64,000 nt of DNA, taken from NCBI GenBank assembly GCA_035439445.1, contig DAORKG010000004.1, forward strand, positions 62,001 through 126,000. The letters run 5' to 3'. Each line of letters starts with the position of its first letter. Positions within the stretch are counted from its first letter, which is position 1. Below are positions 60,525 through 64,000 of the stretch, one piece after another. The notes under the pieces are model-generated. The model was not told where the DNA came from and searched no databases. It worked only from the letters and a program-made list of their open reading frames with translations. Made by a program: the position numbers and the translations under genes. This DNA comes from UBA4416 sp035439445. GTDB taxonomy: Bacteria; Bacteroidota; Bacteroidia; B-17B0; Aurantibacillaceae.

Positions 60525-62087
60525 TTACTTTTTATAATTCACCATATAGTGTAAACCCACTGATTCTTTGCGTTGTATGGCATGTTTGATAATCAAATAG
60601 CCAATACATATTAAGTTTCTTAGTTCACACAATTTTTGAGTCACCGTAGTTTTTTCGTAAAGGGCTTCGTTTTCTTTATATAGTATCTCCAATCGATCAA
60701 ATGCACGTTTTAAGCGCAATTCGGAGCGAACAATACCCACGTAATTACTCATAATTTGTTGTACCTCTCGTTGAGATTGGGTAATTAAAATCATTTCTTC
60801 AGCATGCTCTGTTCCTTCGGCATCCCAGTTTGGAATACCTTCAGTAAATGATAATGTAGGAAGGTTTTCTAGTCCCTTTTTAGCTGCTCTGTGAGCAAAT
60901 ACAACCGCTTCTAATAAAGAATTACTTGCCAAACGATTTGCGCCATGTAAGCCAGTGCAAGCGCACTCTCCCACTGCAAATAAATTTTGAATGGTAGATT
61001 GCCCTTCTTTATCAACTTGGATACCTCCACATAAATAATGCATTGCTGGTACCACCGGAATCATTTTTACAAATGGGTCAATACCTAATTTCATGCACTT
61101 TTCGTAGATATTAGGAAAGTGCTCGATAAATGCTTTTCTATCAATATGTCGGCAATCTAAATACACAAAATCTTCTCCTCGTGTTTTTAATTCATTATCA
61201 ATTGCTCGTGCTACAATATCACGAGGTGCCAACGATAAGCGCTCGTCATATTTTTGCATAAATTCCTTGCCATCCGTAGTTTTTAAAACTGCTCCAAATC
61301 CCCTGATGGCTTCGGTAATTAAAAAACTGGGATGTTCCAAAGGATTGTATAATGAAGTAGGGTGGAACTGAACAAACTCCATGTCCTTTACTCTGCCTTT
61401 TGCTCTATAAACCATCGCAATACCATCGCCTGTGGCAATAGTTGGGTTGGTGGTTGTAGCATACACATGCCCGGCACCGCCTGTTGCCATCATGGTGATT
61501 TTTGAAAGGACGGTTTCAATTTTTTGAGTTTTGGTATTTAAAATATAGGCACCAAAACATTTCACGTCTTTTGATTGAGAAGTCACTACTTCGCCTAAAT
61601 GATGTTGTGTAATAATATCAATAGCATAGTGATGATCAAGAACCGTTATGTTTTTGTGTTTTCGAATTTGAGCAATTAAGGCGCGTTCTATTTCATATCC
61701 TGTAATGTCTTTGTAATGCAGAATACGGTGTTCGGAGTGACCGCCTTCTTTTGCAAGATCATAAGCGCCCTCTTTATTCTTATCAAAGTTTGCACCTAGT
61801 TCAATTAATTCTTTTACCCGCTCAGTTCCCTCTGTTACAACTACACGTACAGCTTCTTCATCACATAAACCGGCTCCTGCAATCAGAGTATCTTGGATAT
61901 GTTTTTCAATAGAATCTTTATCATGCCATACTGCCGCAATTCCACCTTGAGCATATTTGGTATTAGATTCGTCTTCGTTACTTTTTGTAACAATATATAC
62001 AGAGCCATGTTCTGCTACTTTAAGTGCATAACTTAAACCTGCAATACCACTGCCTATAATTAAGAAATCTACTTTTTGTTGCATCAT
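60525..62087 (-). CDS. nadB: L-aspartate oxidase
   Basis: NadB oxidises L-aspartate to iminoaspartate, the first step of de novo NAD synthesis. The 520-residue cytosolic flavoprotein has the FAD motif LIIGSGIAGLSYAL (about 9-22), NTKYAQGGIAAVW, HRILHYKDITGYEIERAL, the active-site HPTSLYNPLEHPSFLITEAI and PAMHYLCGGIQVD. nadA and nadC are not in the window. It follows ribE by 48 bases on the same strand, so the two cofactor genes may be co-transcribed. Confidence 0.95.
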   Translation of the reverse strand: MMQQKVDFLIIGSGIAGLSYALKVAEHGSVYIVTKSNEDESNTKYAQGGIAAVWHDKDSIEKHIQDTLIAGAGLCDEEAVRVVVTEGTERVKELIELGANFDKNKEGAYDLAKEGGHSEHRILHYKDITGYEIERALIAQIRKHKNITVLDHHYAIDIITQHHLGEVVTSQSKDVKCFGAYILNTKTQKIETVLSKITMMATGGAGHVYATTTNPTIATGDGIAMVYRAKGRVKDMEFVQFHPTSLYNPLEHPSFLITEAIRGFGAVLKTTDGKEFMQKYDERLSLAPRDIVARAIDNELKTRGEDFVYLDCRHIDRKAFIEHFPNIYEKCMKLGIDPFVKMIPVVPAMHYLCGGIQVDKEGQSTIQNLFAVGECACTGLHGANRLASNSLLEAVVFAHRAAKKGLENLPTLSFTEGIPNWDAEGTEHAEEMILITQSQREVQQIMSNYVGIVRSELRLKRAFDRLEILYKENEALYEKTTVTQKLCELRNLICIGYLIIKHAIQRKESVGLHYMVNYKK

Positions 62088-62135
62088 CTATTACGAATTG
62101 TTTACGAATATACGAATCTGGGTTTGCTAAATATG

Positions 62136-62726
62136 TTACTTGTTTTTTGCTAAAAGTCTTGCGACGTATTTTCCAACAATGTCAAATTCCAAATTAACAA
62201 CATCGTTTACTTTTAAATGTTTAAATATGGTGTTTTCAAAAGTATAGGGAATAATGCAAACTGAGAAGGAATCATCTTTCGAGTCTACCACAGTTAAACT
62301 GGTTCCGTTAATAGTAATACTGCCCTTTTCTACGGTTACATTACCTAACTGATGATTATATTTAATCGTGTAAGTCCAGCTACCTTGGTTATCAATAATT
62401 GAAGTTACCACTCCGGTTTGGTCAACATGTCCTTGAACAATGTGCCCATCAAATCTTCCATTTGCCGGCATACAACGTTCAAGGTTTACATAGTCACCAA
62501 CTTTTAAATTTCCTAAATTGGTTTTTTGTAAGGTCTCGTCAATAGCTGTAACAGTGTACTGGCTGCCATTTATTTTTACAACGGTTAAGCACACACCATT
62601 GTGTGCTACACTTTGATCTATTTTTAATTCGTGAGTAAAAGCACAACTAAATGTAAAATGAACATTTGTATTTTCTTTCTCAATAGCTTCTACTTTCGAA
62701 AGTGTTTCTATGATTCCTGTAAACAT
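62136..62726 (-). CDS. ribE: Riboflavin synthase, alpha chain
   Basis: This enzyme joins two lumazine molecules to make riboflavin. The 196-residue protein has the expected two lumazine-binding repeats: MFTGIIET with HNGVCLTVV and GRFDGHIVQGHVDQTGVV in the first, and GSITINGTSLTVVD in the second, followed by the C-terminal helix. The upstream gap of 93 bases has no recognisable FMN riboswitch. Confidence 0.95.
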   Translation of the reverse strand: MFTGIIETLSKVEAIEKENTNVHFTFSCAFTHELKIDQSVAHNGVCLTVVKINGSQYTVTAIDETLQKTNLGNLKVGDYVNLERCMPANGRFDGHIVQGHVDQTGVVTSIIDNQGSWTYTIKYNHQLGNVTVEKGSITINGTSLTVVDSKDDSFSVCIIPYTFENTIFKHLKVNDVVNLEFDIVGKYVARLLAKNK

Positions 62727-62819
62727 GAGGTCAAAGATAAATACTTTAATTAATTTGCTGTATGGGATTTTTGTAAAATAATCTCTACCTTTATAACATC
62801 CCCCATATAAATTTTTGAC

Positions 62820-63608
62820 ATGAAACTATCGTTTCTTTTTTTATTGATGTTTACGTCTTTTGTTTTTTCTCAAAGTCCATTAAACTTTAAAGGGGAACAT
62901 TATGCTTTGTACAATAAATGTAAAACTGCAGTTACTTTTTGTGAACTAACACAACAAGACTACTTATCGTGCGGCTCAGTAAAAAACTGTTATGGATTGT
63001 ATGTTTTACCCGGCGATACTTTTTATATAAACATTGAAGATAAAAACCAATCAGAAAGTATATCTGCAGATATTTCTTTTGGGGGATATTTTCCAGCTAT
63101 CTCTTCTTTTACATTTCAACCCATAGATATCAATTGTATGGCACTAGGCGCATTACAAATTGCAATCCCTTTAACAGCAACCCCAGGCTCTAGTTTTCAA
63201 ATTGTTGCTCAAAACACGGCTTACACTAGCAGCACTACGTTTACGCCAGGCGTACCCCAACCCTACAATATTTATGTTGGCGGTCAGCAACCAATATATA
63301 CTTTAGCTTTGTCTGATTTTACAGTTTGTCCAATTATAGAAGAGGTGTCAGTTAAAGAAAATTGGCAATCATCCGATGAAATTGTTTTTTATCCTAATCC
63401 AACAAATAGATTTATTTCTCCTTTAAATTTAAAGCAAGTAGGATATGAAATTGAAATTACGGATATATTGGGGAATAATGTGCTTAAAGAATCCATTAAA
63501 TCTTACGATAAAATAGATTTAAAAGATTTGGGTGACGGTATTTACTTTTGTAAACTTTTCATCAAAGGAGAGTATGGTAACTCTCAAAAAATTATTTTGC
63601 GCAAATAA
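62820..63608 (+). CDS. T9SS-exported protein with type A sorting domain
   Basis: The 262-residue protein has a signal peptide (FLFLLMFTSFVFSQ). The central domain (about 20-170) has four or more cysteines (YNKCKTAVTFCELTQQDYLSCGSVKNCYG) and beta-rich sequence. After a spacer, the C-terminal 70 residues form a T9SS type A sorting domain (FYPNPTNRFISPLNLK, ITDILGNNVLKESI, GDGIYFCKLFIKGEYGNSQKIILRK). No enzymatic motif is visible. The cysteine pattern suggests disulfides and an extracellular role. Confidence 0.82.
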   Translation: MKLSFLFLLMFTSFVFSQSPLNFKGEHYALYNKCKTAVTFCELTQQDYLSCGSVKNCYGLYVLPGDTFYINIEDKNQSESISADISFGGYFPAISSFTFQPIDINCMALGALQIAIPLTATPGSSFQIVAQNTAYTSSTTFTPGVPQPYNIYVGGQQPIYTLALSDFTVCPIIEEVSVKENWQSSDEIVFYPNPTNRFISPLNLKQVGYEIEITDILGNNVLKESIKSYDKIDLKDLGDGIYFCKLFIKGEYGNSQKIILRK

Positions 63609-63614
63609 TTTCTT

Positions 63615-64000
63615 TTAAAAAAACGCCCTCACTTGTGCACCGCCAATATTTACTATTCTGCTATTTGGAGATTTGCGTCCTGTGTAATTAATGCTTATTT
63701 GAATATTGTTGGTTAAGTTACGCTGATAGCTTAATTCCCAGGTATAATTATAACCTGTTTTTAAAGCGTTGAGCATTTCATAAGCAACGGGTGTGTTTTG
63801 ATTTTCGGCATCGTTATATATAATATTAATAAAATCTGCTTTGCCGGTTAAACTCCCCTTTTCTACTTGATTAAATTTTAACTCTAAACCTACATCGTTT
63901 AACTCTGCTTTTTGAAAGCCATCCACTAAAATATTTTGTTTTTTGTTGTGTTTATATAGGGCACTGATTCTAAATGCTGTATTTGGTTGGTAGCTCAATT
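63615..64000 (-). CDS. C-terminal part of a beta-barrel surface protein, truncated by the window
   Basis: The frame runs off the right edge. The visible 128 residues are a series of amphipathic strands (AFRISALYKHNK, VGLELKFNQVEKGSLTGKADFI, YTWELSYQRNLTNNIQISINYTGR), ending in VNIGGAQVRAFF with a terminal aromatic, typical of outer-membrane barrels of Bacteroidota. The TTG at 63998 is just an in-frame codon, not the start. The family cannot be fixed from this end alone. The stop is 6 bases from the convergent T9SS cargo gene. Confidence 0.7.
   Translation of the reverse strand, partial: LSYQPNTAFRISALYKHNKKQNILVDGFQKAELNDVGLELKFNQVEKGSLTGKADFINIIYNDAENQNTPVAYEMLNALKTGYNYTWELSYQRNLTNNIQISINYTGRKSPNSRIVNIGGAQVRAFF

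Noticed and set aside
62727..62819. Possible FMN riboswitch upstream of ribE
   Set aside because: The 93-base gap is AT-rich and lacks the conserved RFN segments and the paired arms expected of that riboswitch.
1..64000. Insertion sequences, prophage, integrons or defence systems
   Set aside because: No transposase, integrase, restriction or toxin-antitoxin motif was found in any of the larger frames, and gene content is typical of a chromosome core with one accessory glycan operon.

Overview
The window is AT-rich chromosomal DNA from a member of the Bacteroidota, most likely of the Flavobacteriales type. The evidence is a SprE/PorW-type secretion lipoprotein, type A and type B type-IX-secretion (T9SS) sorting domains, TAnnTTTG promoter boxes in place of E. 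coli-like -10 boxes, few Shine-Dalgarno sequences, and an F-type ATP synthase cluster that stops at the gamma subunit. I see no transposase, integrase, phage gene, CRISPR array or rRNA. No stretch over 300 bases lacks a gene once 58321-58653 is recognised as the 5' part of a DUF4846-type gene.

Layout. 1-1.3 kb: start of a truncated gene and a secreted C1 peptidase. 1.4-11.4 kb: sprE, a bactofilin gene, atpI/atpZ and a small membrane protein on the minus strand, then an M23 peptidase and atpB-E-F-H-A-G on the plus strand. 11.5-15.5 kb: fatty acid desaturase, clpX, a beta-barrel protein, uppP and a DUF3098 protein. 15.6-22.4 kb: an envelope polysaccharide region with gmd and fcl (GDP-fucose synthesis), a WecA/TagO-like lipid-sugar transferase between two paralogous Wzi/RemB-like outer-membrane proteins, and a DUF1801 protein. 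22.4-30.0 kb: a 7TM-HD phosphohydrolase and two large T9SS-exported repeat proteins. 30.2-43.2 kb: mixed metabolic and secreted genes (M20 dipeptidase, TIGR03862-type flavoprotein, methyltransferase-glycosyltransferase fusion, exported phospholipase-D-like protein, c-type cytochromes, tandem amidohydrolase, HflX, TlpA-like protein).

43.2-54.5 kb is the most coherent accessory block. It is a tightly packed minus-strand operon, transcribed from a sugar MFS transporter through a small unknown protein, a GH20 hexosaminidase, a glycosylasparaginase, CutC, a GH2 beta-mannosidase and a GH92 alpha-mannosidase. This set matches the exo-acting steps of lysosomal N-glycoprotein breakdown and is probably used to scavenge N-glycan fragments. 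No SusC/SusD pair is visible.

54.7-64 kb: an RNA-methyltransferase-like gene, trmD, ftsX, a DUF4846-type gene, a geranylgeranyl-reductase-like flavoprotein, tRNA-His, nadB, ribE, a T9SS cargo protein and the C-terminal part of a beta-barrel protein.

Main oddities: a perfect 255-bp in-frame tandem duplication in a T9SS adhesin gene; two genes with no ATG, GTG or TTG at the expected start (one has ATA exactly where a TAATG coupling would be expected); a signal peptide encoded by an inverted repeat; convergent gene pairs with almost no spacer; and hairpins placed between ATP synthase genes.
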